Below, piece after piece: positions 55,398-64,000 of a stretch of DNA of 64,000 bases. Positions within the stretch are counted from its first letter, which is position 1, and each line of letters begins with the position of its first letter. The notes under the pieces were generated by a model that saw only the letters and a list, made by a program, of their open reading frames with translations, ran no database searches and was not told where the DNA came from. This DNA is from an uncultured Methylibium sp. (lineage in GTDB: Bacteria > Pseudomonadota > Gammaproteobacteria > Burkholderiales > Burkholderiaceae_C), in contig NZ_CADEFR010000007.1 in assembly GCF_902826655.1 (NCBI RefSeq), positions 1-64,000 of the forward strand, given 5' to 3'. A program made the translations under genes and the position numbers.

Positions 55398-56219
55398 TCA
55401 GAGCACCCGGTGCGCCAGCGCCGGCAACTGCGCCCGGACCTGCGCGATCCTTTCGGCATCCAGCGTCGCCAGCACCACACCCTCGCCGTCCTCCTGGCGC
55501 ACCGCCAGCACCTCGCCCCAGGGGCCGACGGCGAGGCTGTGGCCCCAGGTGCGACGGCCGTTCTCGTGGCGGCCGCCCTGCGCCGGCGCCAGCACGACGC
55601 ACTGGTTCTCGACCGCGCGGGCGCGCAGCAGCAGCTCCCAGTGCGCCTGCCCGGTCGGGTGGGTGAAGGCGGCCGGCACGAGCAGCAGGTCGCAGGGCGG
55701 GGTCATCAGCGCGCGGTAGAGCTCGGGGAAGCGCAGGTCGTAGCAGATGCTCAGACCGACGCGCCAGCTGCGGCCGCTCCGGTCGGTGAGCGCAAAGGCC
55801 ACGGGCTCGCTGCCGGCCTGCAGCGTGGCCGCCTCGTCGTAGCGCCGCTCGCCGTCGTCGAAGCGAAAGAGGTGGACCTTGTCGTAGCGCGCGACGCGGC
55901 CGCCGTGCGGCCCGAACACCAGCGTGGTGTTCAGCACGCGGTCGCTGCGGCCGGCGATGCGCAGCGGCAGCGTGCCGCCGGCCAGCCAGACGCGGTGCTC
56001 GCGCGCCATCGCGGCGAGCGCCTGCTGGATCGGGCCGTCGCCCTCGGCTTCGGCGTGGGCCAGCTTGTCGGTGTCGCGCAGGCCCATCAGGCAAAAGTAC
56101 TCGGGCAGCGCGACCAGCTCCGCGCCGCCGGCGGCGGCCTCGCCGACCAGCGCGCGGGCGCGCGCCAGGTTCTGCGCCACCTCGGGCGTGGACACCATCT
56201 GCACGGCGGCGATCTTCAT
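55398..56219 (-). CDS. Nitrilase-superfamily amidase, Nit1-like (deaminated-glutathione amidase type)
   Basis: A 273-residue carbon-nitrogen hydrolase. Catalytic triad Glu40 (ALPEYF), Lys114 (YDKVHLF) and Cys159 (SICYDLRFPE). Length and the H-L-F-R-F-DDGE stretch fit the Nit1/deaminated-glutathione amidase branch. It overlaps the yhdP stop by ATGA, a conserved yhdP-nit pairing in Burkholderiales. Being convergent with the molybdenum hydroxylase unit, it probably does not belong to that pathway. Confidence 0.9.
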   Translation of the reverse strand: MKIAAVQMVSTPEVAQNLARARALVGEAAAGGAELVALPEYFCLMGLRDTDKLAHAEAEGDGPIQQALAAMAREHRVWLAGGTLPLRIAGRSDRVLNTTLVFGPHGGRVARYDKVHLFRFDDGERRYDEAATLQAGSEPVAFALTDRSGRSWRVGLSICYDLRFPELYRALMTPPCDLLLVPAAFTHPTGQAHWELLLRARAVENQCVVLAPAQGGRHENGRRTWGHSLAVGPWGEVLAVRQEDGEGVVLATLDAERIAQVRAQLPALAHRVL

Positions 56220-59200
56220 CGGTTCTCCTTCACGGGCGCGGCGGGCGCGGCGCTGGCCGCATCCGCGTTCGGCATCGCGTCGCCGAGTTTGCGCTCGACC
56301 CGGTCGACCTTGGGGTGCGCCCAGGGGCCGGTGACGCGGAACTCGCGCGTCCCGGCCTCGATCAGCGGCCGGCGCAGGAACAGCTGCGCGAGGAAGGAGC
56401 CGATGCCGACCGCCGGGTTGATCGCGGCCACGGCCAGCGAGGCAGTGCCGGCATTGATCTCCGGCACGACCCAGACGCGCAGGTCCTGGGTCTCGCGGGC
56501 GATGTCGGCGCTGCCTTCCATCAGGACGACCGCCTGCACGCCGCGCATGCGCAGGTGGCGGGTGCTGGCCACGCCATCGGCGATGGCGACGTCGCCGCCG
56601 ATGCCGTCGAACACGAAGCCCTGCTCGAACACGTCGCGGAAGTCCAGCAGCAGCCGGCGCGGCAGCGCCTGCAGGCTCAGCACGCCCAGCAGCTTGGCGA
56701 TGCCCGGCTCGGCCTGCAGGAACTGCCCGCCCTCGAGCTCCACGTTGACCTGCCCGCCCAGGCTGGGCAGGTCGATCGACAGCGGCGATCCCAGCCAGCC
56801 GATCTGCCCGGACAGCCGCCCCTTGCCGCCGCGCACCACGCCGGCGTAGCCCAGCCGCGTCAGCAGCGCACCGCTGTCGGCGATGTCGAGGCCGAAGTCC
56901 ATCACCGCGCGGCGACGCGCGCCGCCGCCGGCCGTCGCCGGCGCCCATTGGCCGGTGGCGTTGAACTGGGCCTCGGGCGTGACGAGCCGGAACTTGCCGA
57001 GTCGCCACTCGCGCGCCGACTCCGCACCCGGATCGGCCGCGCGGTTCTGCGCCTCGATCTCGACGCGGCCCAGGCGCTTGCCGTTCAGGTCGAGGTCCTC
57101 GACGACGATGTCGAGCGCCGGCACGCTGGTCGGCGAGGCCTGCTCGAGCAGGCTGCTGACCGCGTCGGCCTCGCTCTTGGGCAGCGACAGCCGCGCGAGC
57201 CGCGCATAGACGCGGCCGGCCGCCTCGCCGCTGCGCGTGCCGGGCGGCCGGTATTCGGCATAGCCGTTCAGCTCCGCGGCGTCGAGGTTGGCGCGCCACA
57301 GGCCTTCGTCGCCGGGACCGCCGCGCGACAGGCCGACCACGACCCGGTTCAGGCGCCGCCCGCCGCCGATGAACTCCTGCACGCGCAGCGCCAGCGTGCC
57401 CGGCGCGTAGCCGCTGTCGCCGCCGGGCCCGCCCCAGCTTTCGGCGATGCGCTGCCAGGCATCGACGTCGAGCCGGGCGAGATTGACGTTCGCCGCGACG
57501 CCCTCGGCGGGCTGCGGCATGCTGTCCTGCACGCCGATGCCGCCGCGGAGCACGCGCGCACCGTCGGCGGTCAGCTCGCGCGTCCATGTGGCCTGCAGCA
57601 GGCGAGCGCCGTCGGCGCCGAGCTCGACGCGCAGCTGGTCGCGCGCCGGCCCGACGCCCCCGTCGGCCAGCAGGCTGGCCTGCACGCGCAGCGGCAGCGG
57701 CTGCTCGGCGGTCTTGCGCAGCGGTGCCGGCAGGTCGAGCCCCAGGCCGACGAGGTTGCTGCTGAACTGCCACTCGGCCTGGCCACGCACGAAGCCGAGC
57801 GCGAGCCGGTAGGTCGTCTGTCCGCTGAACTGCGCGGCCGCCCGCGACAGCGCGCCCAGCTCGCCGGCACGGCGCAGGCCCTCGGCGCTGGCGCTGCCCT
57901 GCACGTTGAAGCGCAGGTTGCCGTCGGCCTGGCTGCCGCCGTCGAAGGCGGCCTCGCCGCCCAGCACGCGGGCGCTGCCGCCGGCGAGCGTGAAGCTGCG
58001 CTCGGTGAAGGCGATGCGCGCCTTCGCGCCCGCGAGCATCGGCAGCTCCGGCCGCAGCTTCAGGTCGTTGCCGGCCAACGCCAGGCTGCCGCGCACTGTG
58101 GTGTCGCGGCTGTGGTGCAGAGGGATGCTCAGGGCCAGCTGCAGGTCGACCGGCGCCTGGGCCGGGCCCGTGCCGACCTGGGACAGTGCGCCGCCGATCC
58201 AGCCGCCGATCGGCGTGGCGTCGACGAAGCGCAGCGCATCGGCCAGCGGGCCGCGGCCCCCGCCCTCGATCGTCAGCGCGGCCTCGTGCCCCAGCTCGCG
58301 GATCCCGCCCTGCACGCGCTGGACCTCGAAGCTGCCGCTGCCGACGCTGCCGAGCCGCCCCTGGACCTTGTTGAGCGCCATCGAGCGCCGGTCGAACACC
58401 AGCTCGCCCTTGACGTCGGTGAAGGCCGGCCAGGGGCGCCCGCGCGCCTCGGGCTCGCCGTTCCAGTCGGGGTCGCCCGGCACGAAGGCGAAGCGCACGC
58501 CTTCCAGCTGCGCGGCGATGCGGAACTCGCCCGAGGGCGGCGGCTTGAGGCCGGGCTTGGCATTCGCCTTTGGGTCGCCGGCCTTGTCGCCCGCCTTGTC
58601 ACCGAACGGAAAGTCGCGCAGGTTGCCCCGCACCTTGAAGTCGACCGCGCTCGCGTGGCCGGCCTGCACGGCACGCTCCACGTAGCGACGCGCGTCGGCC
58701 GACACGCCCAGCGGCAGGTAGCGCGCGACGCGGGTCGCCTCGGCGCGGTCGAGCCGGCCGCTCAGGTCCAGCGTGCCGGGCAGGCGGCCGCTGCCATCGG
58801 CGCGCGGCGGCGCGGTCGACCAGGTGGCGTCGAACTGGCCGGCCGTGTCGGCGTTGGCGAAGCGCAGCTCCCGGGCGCGCAGCTCGACCCGCGGCGGCGC
58901 ACCGTCGCCGCCGGCGTCGATGCGCCAGGCCAGGTTGCCGCCCAGGCTGTCGAGCGCGATGCGCGGCAGCTCGAACACGCCGGGGAAGTCGAGGGCCCCG
59001 TCCTTCATCGCGACGCGGGCTTCGCCACCGGCCTCGGTCGCGTTGAAGTCGATGTCGACGCCCTGCACGCCCGGGCGACCGATCGGCGGCGACGAGGCCG
59101 TGGCCTCGGGCGCACTCGCCGCCGCGGACTGCGGCGCGAGGCTGAGGCCGCGCAGGCTCGCCTGCACGCGATAGCGCCGCGGCTGCGCCGGCGGGCCCTC

Positions 59201-60544
59201 CCAGCGCGCCTCGACCTGGCTGGCGATGCCGCCCGGGGCCAGGTCCGCGACCCGCGTCCTCAACGGCGCGCCGATCCAGGCCGCCGGCAGTCGTTCGGTC
59301 ACCTGGGCCAGCAAGGCGAGGTCGAGCCGCCCGGCCTTGAACTCGCCGCCCGCCGCCGCGCCGTCGGCGCCGACGCGCCAGCGCAGGTCGGCGTCGCCGG
59401 CCGGCCAGCCGAGGCCATCGGCGGTGGTGAAGCTGAAGCCGCGGGCCTGCAGTTCGCCGCCGTCGCGGGCGTCGAAGCGGCCGCTGAGGCGACCGCCGAT
59501 CTGCGAGAACGCGAGCGGCTCGGTGTCCGCGGCCAGCTTGAGAACGACGTCGCGCAGCGCCATGTCCACCGTCGCGGCGACCGGCTCGGCGTCGCGGACC
59601 TCGACCCAGGCACGCAGCGCGCCGGCGCCGCGGCTCAGGTCATAGGGCAGGTCGATCGCCTGGCGCAGGGGTTCGATGTCGGTGTCCGGCAAGTCGGCGT
59701 AGAGCGTGCCGCGCCAGCGCCGCCACTCGCCCGGCCGGGCCAGCAGGCCGCTGGCGCGCTCGCCGGCCGCGCCCAGCAGCGGCTGCACGAAGCGACCGCG
59801 CAGCGAGATGCGCTCGCCCCAGGCCGCCGGCGGCGTGGCGTCGAGCCGCAGCTCGTGCCGGCGCACGCCGTTGCGCACGACCAGGTCGACGGCGCTCAGC
59901 GCCAGCGGCGGCGCGCCGCGCAACTCGTCGGTCCACACCAGCGTGCCGTTGCGGATCGCGAACTCGTGCTGGCTGAAGAACCAGTCGGCCGCACTGCCGT
60001 CGCCGGGCCCGGCCGAGGTCGCGAGGCCCGCGACCCAGATCCGGCCGGCCGCGTCGCGGCGCAGCTCGAGCCGCGCGCCGTCGATCAGCAGCTGCTCGAA
60101 GCGCAGGCGCCAGCGACCGTCCCAGCCGGGCAGCAGCGACGCCGGCGACAACGCCACCTGAACGGTGGGCAGGCGCAGCGCTTCGCGCGCTGCGGCGTCG
60201 GCGGGTTCGCCAGGCCGCGGCGCCTCGAGCAGCACCACGTCGTGCAGGGTCAGCCCGCGCGCCCAGTGCCACGCAGCGCCGCCGTTCGTGACTTCGATCG
60301 CACCGATGCGCACCGGCACCCCCAATGCCTGAGTGGCGCGCTTCTCCAAGTCGGGGCGCCAGTGCTCGATCCGCGGCAGAATCGCGGCCACGAGAAGGAG
60401 CCAGGCCGCGACCACGATGCTCGCGACGAGCAGCAGACCCGCCAGGGACCACCGCCACACCCTGCCCCAGCCGCTGCGTCGGCGCGGCATGCCGGCGGCC
60501 AGGCCGGCGGGGGCCACGGTGACTGGAGGTGGGATGGACGGCAT
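56216..60544 (-). CDS. yhdP: YhdP-family AsmA-like envelope protein
   Basis: A 1442-residue protein: N-terminal membrane helix (residues about 28-55, SLAGLLLVASIVVAAWLLLVAAI), then a long repeating beta-strand groove (DUF3971) and an AsmA-like C-terminal part. YhdP-type proteins form lipid-transfer bridges between inner and outer membranes. Length fits the 1250-1450 residue family. ATG 60544 is close to the membrane helix. It is divergent from glnE with 135 bases between starts. Confidence 0.92.
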   Translation of the reverse strand: MPSIPPPVTVAPAGLAAGMPRRRSGWGRVWRWSLAGLLLVASIVVAAWLLLVAAILPRIEHWRPDLEKRATQALGVPVRIGAIEVTNGGAAWHWARGLTLHDVVLLEAPRPGEPADAAAREALRLPTVQVALSPASLLPGWDGRWRLRFEQLLIDGARLELRRDAAGRIWVAGLATSAGPGDGSAADWFFSQHEFAIRNGTLVWTDELRGAPPLALSAVDLVVRNGVRRHELRLDATPPAAWGERISLRGRFVQPLLGAAGERASGLLARPGEWRRWRGTLYADLPDTDIEPLRQAIDLPYDLSRGAGALRAWVEVRDAEPVAATVDMALRDVVLKLAADTEPLAFSQIGGRLSGRFDARDGGELQARGFSFTTADGLGWPAGDADLRWRVGADGAAAGGEFKAGRLDLALLAQVTERLPAAWIGAPLRTRVADLAPGGIASQVEARWEGPPAQPRRYRVQASLRGLSLAPQSAAASAPEATASSPPIGRPGVQGVDIDFNATEAGGEARVAMKDGALDFPGVFELPRIALDSLGGNLAWRIDAGGDGAPPRVELRARELRFANADTAGQFDATWSTAPPRADGSGRLPGTLDLSGRLDRAEATRVARYLPLGVSADARRYVERAVQAGHASAVDFKVRGNLRDFPFGDKAGDKAGDPKANAKPGLKPPPSGEFRIAAQLEGVRFAFVPGDPDWNGEPEARGRPWPAFTDVKGELVFDRRSMALNKVQGRLGSVGSGSFEVQRVQGGIRELGHEAALTIEGGGRGPLADALRFVDATPIGGWIGGALSQVGTGPAQAPVDLQLALSIPLHHSRDTTVRGSLALAGNDLKLRPELPMLAGAKARIAFTERSFTLAGGSARVLGGEAAFDGGSQADGNLRFNVQGSASAEGLRRAGELGALSRAAAQFSGQTTYRLALGFVRGQAEWQFSSNLVGLGLDLPAPLRKTAEQPLPLRVQASLLADGGVGPARDQLRVELGADGARLLQATWTRELTADGARVLRGGIGVQDSMPQPAEGVAANVNLARLDVDAWQRIAESWGGPGGDSGYAPGTLALRVQEFIGGGRRLNRVVVGLSRGGPGDEGLWRANLDAAELNGYAEYRPPGTRSGEAAGRVYARLARLSLPKSEADAVSSLLEQASPTSVPALDIVVEDLDLNGKRLGRVEIEAQNRAADPGAESAREWRLGKFRLVTPEAQFNATGQWAPATAGGGARRRAVMDFGLDIADSGALLTRLGYAGVVRGGKGRLSGQIGWLGSPLSIDLPSLGGQVNVELEGGQFLQAEPGIAKLLGVLSLQALPRRLLLDFRDVFEQGFVFDGIGGDVAIADGVASTRHLRMRGVQAVVLMEGSADIARETQDLRVWVVPEINAGTASLAVAAINPAVGIGSFLAQLFLRRPLIEAGTREFRVTGPWAHPKVDRVERKLGDAMPNADAASAAPAAPVKENR

Positions 60545-60679
60545 CGGTCGGTGGGATATCGGTAACGCAGCGCAGCCGCAGGCGCCGGGAGAACGCCGGC
60601 CCGGGCCGCAGGGTCGAGCGCTCGGCGTCGACTCGCAGCGTCGGCGCGCGGCACCCTAGCACAGACTGGAACGGCCGCG

Positions 60680-63445
60680 ATGCGTTCCCCCGTTGACACG
60701 GCCTGCACGAACGGCGCGCTGCACTCGCGCTTCGTGCAGCGCATCCGCCGCCGCTATGCCGATGCGCTGACGCTGCTCGGGCCCGGCGTGCCGGCCCGCG
60801 AAGCGATCGACGCGCTGATCGACGCGCTGGTCGCCGGCGGCCAGCCACTGCCGGCCGCGCTGCGCGTCGCGCGGCACGTGGTGATCGAGCGCCTGGCGGT
60901 GCTGGACGTTGAGCAGCAGGCGCCGCTCGAGGCCGTGACGCGCACGATGAGCGAGCTGGCCGAAGTGACGCTCGACCGCGCCCTGGCCGCCGCCTTCGCC
61001 GAGCAGGACGCGAGGCACGGCGCTCCCTTGAAGCCGGACGGACGGCGCTCGGCCTTCTGGGTCGTCGGCATGGGCAAGCTGGGCGCGCACGAGCTCAACG
61101 TGTCGTCCGACATCGACCTGATCTACGTCTACGAGGACGACGTGCCGACCGCCGGTCGCGCCGACGGCCAGGGCGTGATCAGCGCGCACGAGTACTTCAG
61201 CCAGGTCGCGCGCTCGCTGTACGCGCTGATCGGCGACGTCACCGACGACGGCCAGGTGTTCCGCGTCGACCTGGCGCTGCGACCCAACGGCAACTCCGGG
61301 CCGGCGGTCGTGAGCCTGGCGATGCTCGAGGAGTACTTCCTCGTGCAGGGCCGCGAGTGGGAACGCTTCGCATGGCTCAAGAGCCGCGTCGTCGCGCCCG
61401 CCGCGGCGATGACCAGCGGCGAGGCGCTGCCGCTGCGCGACCTCGTCGTTGCCTTCGTTTACCGCCGTTACCTCGACTACGGCGTGTTCGAGGGCCTGCG
61501 TCAGCTGCACCGCAAGATCCGCGAAGAGGCGGCGAAGCGCGCCGCCGGGCGGCCCGAGCGCGCCAACGACGTGAAGCTCTCGCGCGGCGGCATCCGCGAG
61601 ATCGAGTTCATCGTGCAGCTGCTGCAGGTCGTGCGGGGCGGCCAGTTCCCCGAGCTGCGCACGCGCTCGACGCTGAAGGCGCTGGACCGGCTCGTCGCCG
61701 TCGGCGTGATGAAGCCCGAGACCGCCGTGCGGCTGGCCGAGGCCTACCGCTTCCTGCGCCAGGTCGAGCACCGCATCCAGTACCTCGACGACCGCCAGAC
61801 CCACCTGCTGCCGACCGAGGACGCCGACCTGGCGTGGATCGGCCGGTCGATGCGTCTGGAATGCAACGCCGACGCCTGCGAGCTGCTGGACCGCCTGTGC
61901 GGGCACCGCGAGTTCGTCGCCACCGAGTTCGACGCGCTGCTCCACGACGGCCGCAGTGGCAGTGCCCCCGAGGGTTGCCGCAACTGCGGCGGGCCGCCGC
62001 CGGCACTGGACAGCGAAGCCTTCCTCGAGCGGCTGCCGCCCGAAGTCGCCGAACGCGTGCGCCACTTCGCGGCCGGCCCCAAGGTGGCGATGCTGCGCGA
62101 CGAGACGCGCACGCGGCTGGCCAAGCTGATCGGTCGCGCGGCGATGCTGTCGGACGAGCTGCCGGCCGGGCCGGCCGAGCCGCAGCAGGCGGTGCTGCGC
62201 TTCATCGACTGGATCGAGCCGCTGCTGCGCCGCGAGAGCTACCTCGCGCTGCTGGCCGAGCGGCCCGAGGTGCTGGGGCGCCTGCTGCGTCTGCTGGGGC
62301 TGGCCAAGTGGCCGATGCGCTACCTGATGCGCCACCCCGGCGTGATCGACGAACTGGCCGACGCCCGCGCGCTGCAGGGCCGCTTCGACCGCGTCGCCTT
62401 CCTGCGCGACCTGAACGAGCGCCACAGCGCCTGGACGCGCGGCGGCCAGGCCGACGAGGAGGCGCTGCTCGACACGCTGCGCCGCGCCCACCACGCCGAG
62501 GTCTTCCGCACGCTGGTGCGCGACGTCGAGGGCCAGCTGACGGTCGAGCAGGTCGCCGACGACCTGTCGGCGCTGGCCGACGCCACGCTGGACTGCACGA
62601 TCCGCTGGGCGTGGCAGCACCTGAAGCAGCGCCACCGCGAGGCCCCGCGCCTGGCCGTCGTGGCCTACGGCAAGCTGGGCGGCAAGGAACTGGGCTACGG
62701 CTCGGACCTGGACGTCGTCTTCCTCTACGACGATGCCGACGAGGCCGATCCCGACAAGGCGGCCGAGGTCTATGCCGCCTTCGTACGCAAGCTGATCACC
62801 TGGCTGACCCTGCGCACGGCCGCGGGCGACCTGTTCGACATCGACACGGCGCTGCGACCCAACGGCAACTCGGGGCTGCTGGTCACCTCGATCGGCGCGT
62901 TCGAGCGCTACCAGGCCGGCCGCGGCAGCAACACGGCGTGGACCTGGGAGCACCAGGCCATCACGCGGGCCCGCTGGTGCGCGGGCGATGCCACGCTGGC
63001 GCCGCGCGTCGAGGCGGCGCGCCGCGGCGTACTGGCGGCGGTGCGGGATCCCGATGCACTGCGCCAGGAAGTGAGCGCGATGCGCGAGCGCGTCCGCGCG
63101 GCGCACCCCGCGCCGCGTCGCGACGGGCAGCTGCTGTTCGACGTGAAGCACGGCGAGGGCGGCATGATGGATGTCGAGTTCGCGGTGCAGGTCCTGGTGC
63201 TGGCGCACAGCGCACGGCACGCCGGGCTGCGCGACGACATCGGCAACATCGCGCTGCTGCGCCTGGCCGAGCAGCTGTCGCTGCTGCCGGCGGGCGTCGG
63301 CAATGCCGCCGCCGACGCCTACCGCGAGCTGCGCCGGGCCCAGCACCGCGCACGGCTCGACGAGGCGCCGACGCAGTTCGACGTGCAGGCCTTCGCCGCC
63401 GAGCGCGCGGCGGTGCAGGCGCTGAGCCGTGCCGTCTTCGGCTGA
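60680..63445 (+). CDS. glnE: Bifunctional glutamine synthetase adenylyltransferase/adenylyl-removing enzyme
   Basis: A 921-residue enzyme controlling glutamine synthetase. Two nucleotidyltransferase domains: the N-terminal adenylyl-removing domain with GMGKLGAHELNVSSDIDLIY near residue 130, and the C-terminal adenylylating domain with AYGKLGGKELGYGSDLDVVF near residue 660, separated by helical domains that read PII. Length fits (E. coli 946). It links to nitrogen control like ntrYX at the other end. Its 3' end overlaps the rhombosortase start by 17 bases. Confidence 0.95.
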   Translation: MRSPVDTACTNGALHSRFVQRIRRRYADALTLLGPGVPAREAIDALIDALVAGGQPLPAALRVARHVVIERLAVLDVEQQAPLEAVTRTMSELAEVTLDRALAAAFAEQDARHGAPLKPDGRRSAFWVVGMGKLGAHELNVSSDIDLIYVYEDDVPTAGRADGQGVISAHEYFSQVARSLYALIGDVTDDGQVFRVDLALRPNGNSGPAVVSLAMLEEYFLVQGREWERFAWLKSRVVAPAAAMTSGEALPLRDLVVAFVYRRYLDYGVFEGLRQLHRKIREEAAKRAAGRPERANDVKLSRGGIREIEFIVQLLQVVRGGQFPELRTRSTLKALDRLVAVGVMKPETAVRLAEAYRFLRQVEHRIQYLDDRQTHLLPTEDADLAWIGRSMRLECNADACELLDRLCGHREFVATEFDALLHDGRSGSAPEGCRNCGGPPPALDSEAFLERLPPEVAERVRHFAAGPKVAMLRDETRTRLAKLIGRAAMLSDELPAGPAEPQQAVLRFIDWIEPLLRRESYLALLAERPEVLGRLLRLLGLAKWPMRYLMRHPGVIDELADARALQGRFDRVAFLRDLNERHSAWTRGGQADEEALLDTLRRAHHAEVFRTLVRDVEGQLTVEQVADDLSALADATLDCTIRWAWQHLKQRHREAPRLAVVAYGKLGGKELGYGSDLDVVFLYDDADEADPDKAAEVYAAFVRKLITWLTLRTAAGDLFDIDTALRPNGNSGLLVTSIGAFERYQAGRGSNTAWTWEHQAITRARWCAGDATLAPRVEAARRGVLAAVRDPDALRQEVSAMRERVRAAHPAPRRDGQLLFDVKHGEGGMMDVEFAVQVLVLAHSARHAGLRDDIGNIALLRLAEQLSLLPAGVGNAAADAYRELRRAQHRARLDEAPTQFDVQAFAAERAAVQALSRAVFG

Positions 63446-64000
63446 GTCGCGACGGCTCGGAAGCATCGCCTGGTGCGCGGTCGGCGCCCTGCTGGCACTG
63501 CCGGCCCTGGGGGTCTTCGACAGCGCGACCGCGGCCCGCACGCTGTCTTGGGATCCGGCGCTCTGGTGGGATCAGCCGTGGCGCTGGTGGAGTGCCGCCT
63601 GGGTGCACCTGAGCAGGTTGCACCTGCTGGCCAACCTGAGCGGTGCGGTGCTGGTGGTCGCACTCGGCGTGACCGCCCGGCTGCCGGTGCGCGCCGCGGT
63701 CGCCTGGGCGCTGGCCTGGCCGGCGACGCACCTGGGCCTGCTGGCGATGCCGGAGCTGACGCGCTACGGCGGACTGTCGGGCGTGCTGCACGCCGGCGTC
63801 GCGGTGGCGGCCACGGCGATGCTGCTGCGGTCCGCGCGCGGCGAGCGCCTGCTCGGCGGAGCGATCGCCGCCGTGGTGGTCGTCAAGCTGCTCGCTGAAG
63901 CGCCGTGGCGCGGCCCGCTGCAGCAGCCCGACGGCTGGGACATCGCGGTGGCGCCGCTGGCGCATGCGACCGGCGCGCTGGCCGGCACCGCGCTGGCACT
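63429..64000 (+). CDS. rrtA: Rhombosortase (rhomboid-family GlyGly-CTERM protease), partial
   Basis: About 190 codons before the window ends; no stop is seen. GTG 63429 overlaps the end of glnE. It is an intramembrane rhomboid-type protease: W-rich N-terminal part (QPWRWWSAAWVHLSRLHLLANL), catalytic Ser117 in GLSGVLHAG and catalytic His179 in APLAHATGALAG. These are the short rhomboids (rhom_GG_sort type) that cut GlyGly-CTERM tails. The S8 protease at 15178-17148 carries such a tail. Confidence 0.85.
   Translation, partial: MPSSAESRRLGSIAWCAVGALLALPALGVFDSATAARTLSWDPALWWDQPWRWWSAAWVHLSRLHLLANLSGAVLVVALGVTARLPVRAAVAWALAWPATHLGLLAMPELTRYGGLSGVLHAGVAVAATAMLLRSARGERLLGGAIAAVVVVKLLAEAPWRGPLQQPDGWDIAVAPLAHATGALAGTALA

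Noticed and set aside
56315..60565. 1416-residue open frame on plus, opposite yhdP
   Set aside because: Composition is Ala/Arg/Gln/Gly-rich with no fold motif, while the minus strand has a full YhdP protein with its membrane helix.

Overview
The window comes from a high-GC (about 70%) betaproteobacterial chromosome. It most resembles the Burkholderiales genera around Rubrivivax, Leptothrix, Methylibium and Ideonella. The signs are gene order (rsmB-DUF4390-ntrY-ntrX, tkt near gapA, nit-yhdP next to glnE), many ATGA/GTGA stop-start overlaps, frequent GTG starts and the class of proteins encoded. I saw no insertion sequence, integrase, phage gene, rRNA or CRISPR array. Almost every base is coding, and no gene-free stretch exceeds 300 bases. 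The left edge cuts a tRNA-Phe and the right edge cuts a rhombosortase gene.

Layout. 1-6.8 kb: tRNA-Phe, the NtrY/NtrX two-component pair with DUF4390 and rsmB, then a LemA protein with an orphan M48-tail-like protein. 7-13 kb: a tight minus-strand run topB, AEC transporter, proA, an 80-residue membrane protein and queC. 13-17 kb: a SET-domain methyltransferase, birA and a SPOR protein on plus, then a GlyGly-CTERM subtilase on minus. 17-22 kb: tkt and gapA with two TonB-C-like genes between them. 22-24 kb: speD, murU and a membrane protein. 24-33 kb: a choice-of-anchor-I protein, aldo/keto reductase, pepP, a MarR/thioesterase divergent pair with a striking operator array, a Fur-box gene, a tartrate dehydrogenase-like gene and ahpF/ahpC. 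33-42.7 kb: a nine-gene minus-strand operon. 42.8-44 kb: a UbiH-type monooxygenase. 44-55.4 kb: a divergent catabolic locus. 55.4-64 kb: nit, yhdP, glnE and rhombosortase.

Three systems stand out. (1) The operon at 33377-42706 joins an SPFH-SHOCT protein, a DUF4178 double zinc-ribbon protein, DUF350, a Zrg-like zinc module (DUF2796, ABC ATPase, FtsX-type permease, DUF3299), a membrane-embedded spermidine-synthase-like enzyme and a predicted lipoprotein flavin oxidase. It looks like a membrane polyamine/metal envelope system, and a divergent SAM decarboxylase that could feed it lies 13 kb away. (2) The locus at 44051-55394 sets a TetR regulator, a 2,6-dihydroxypyridine-hydroxylase-like flavoprotein, a VOC protein, a Liv-type ABC importer and DUF1330 back to back with a three-subunit molybdenum hydroxylase. 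The likely role is uptake and hydroxylation of an N-heteroaromatic compound. (3) The window holds both a GlyGly-CTERM protease and the rhombosortase family that processes such tails, 46 kb apart.

Smaller signals are a homopolymeric -1 slippery site that would fuse NtrY to NtrX, a 10-bp-periodic GTTC/GAAC operator array, a Fur box lying in a promoter spacer, a PhoB-box-like site and a TetR-type operator. All family calls rest on reading the translated sequence by eye; no database search was run.
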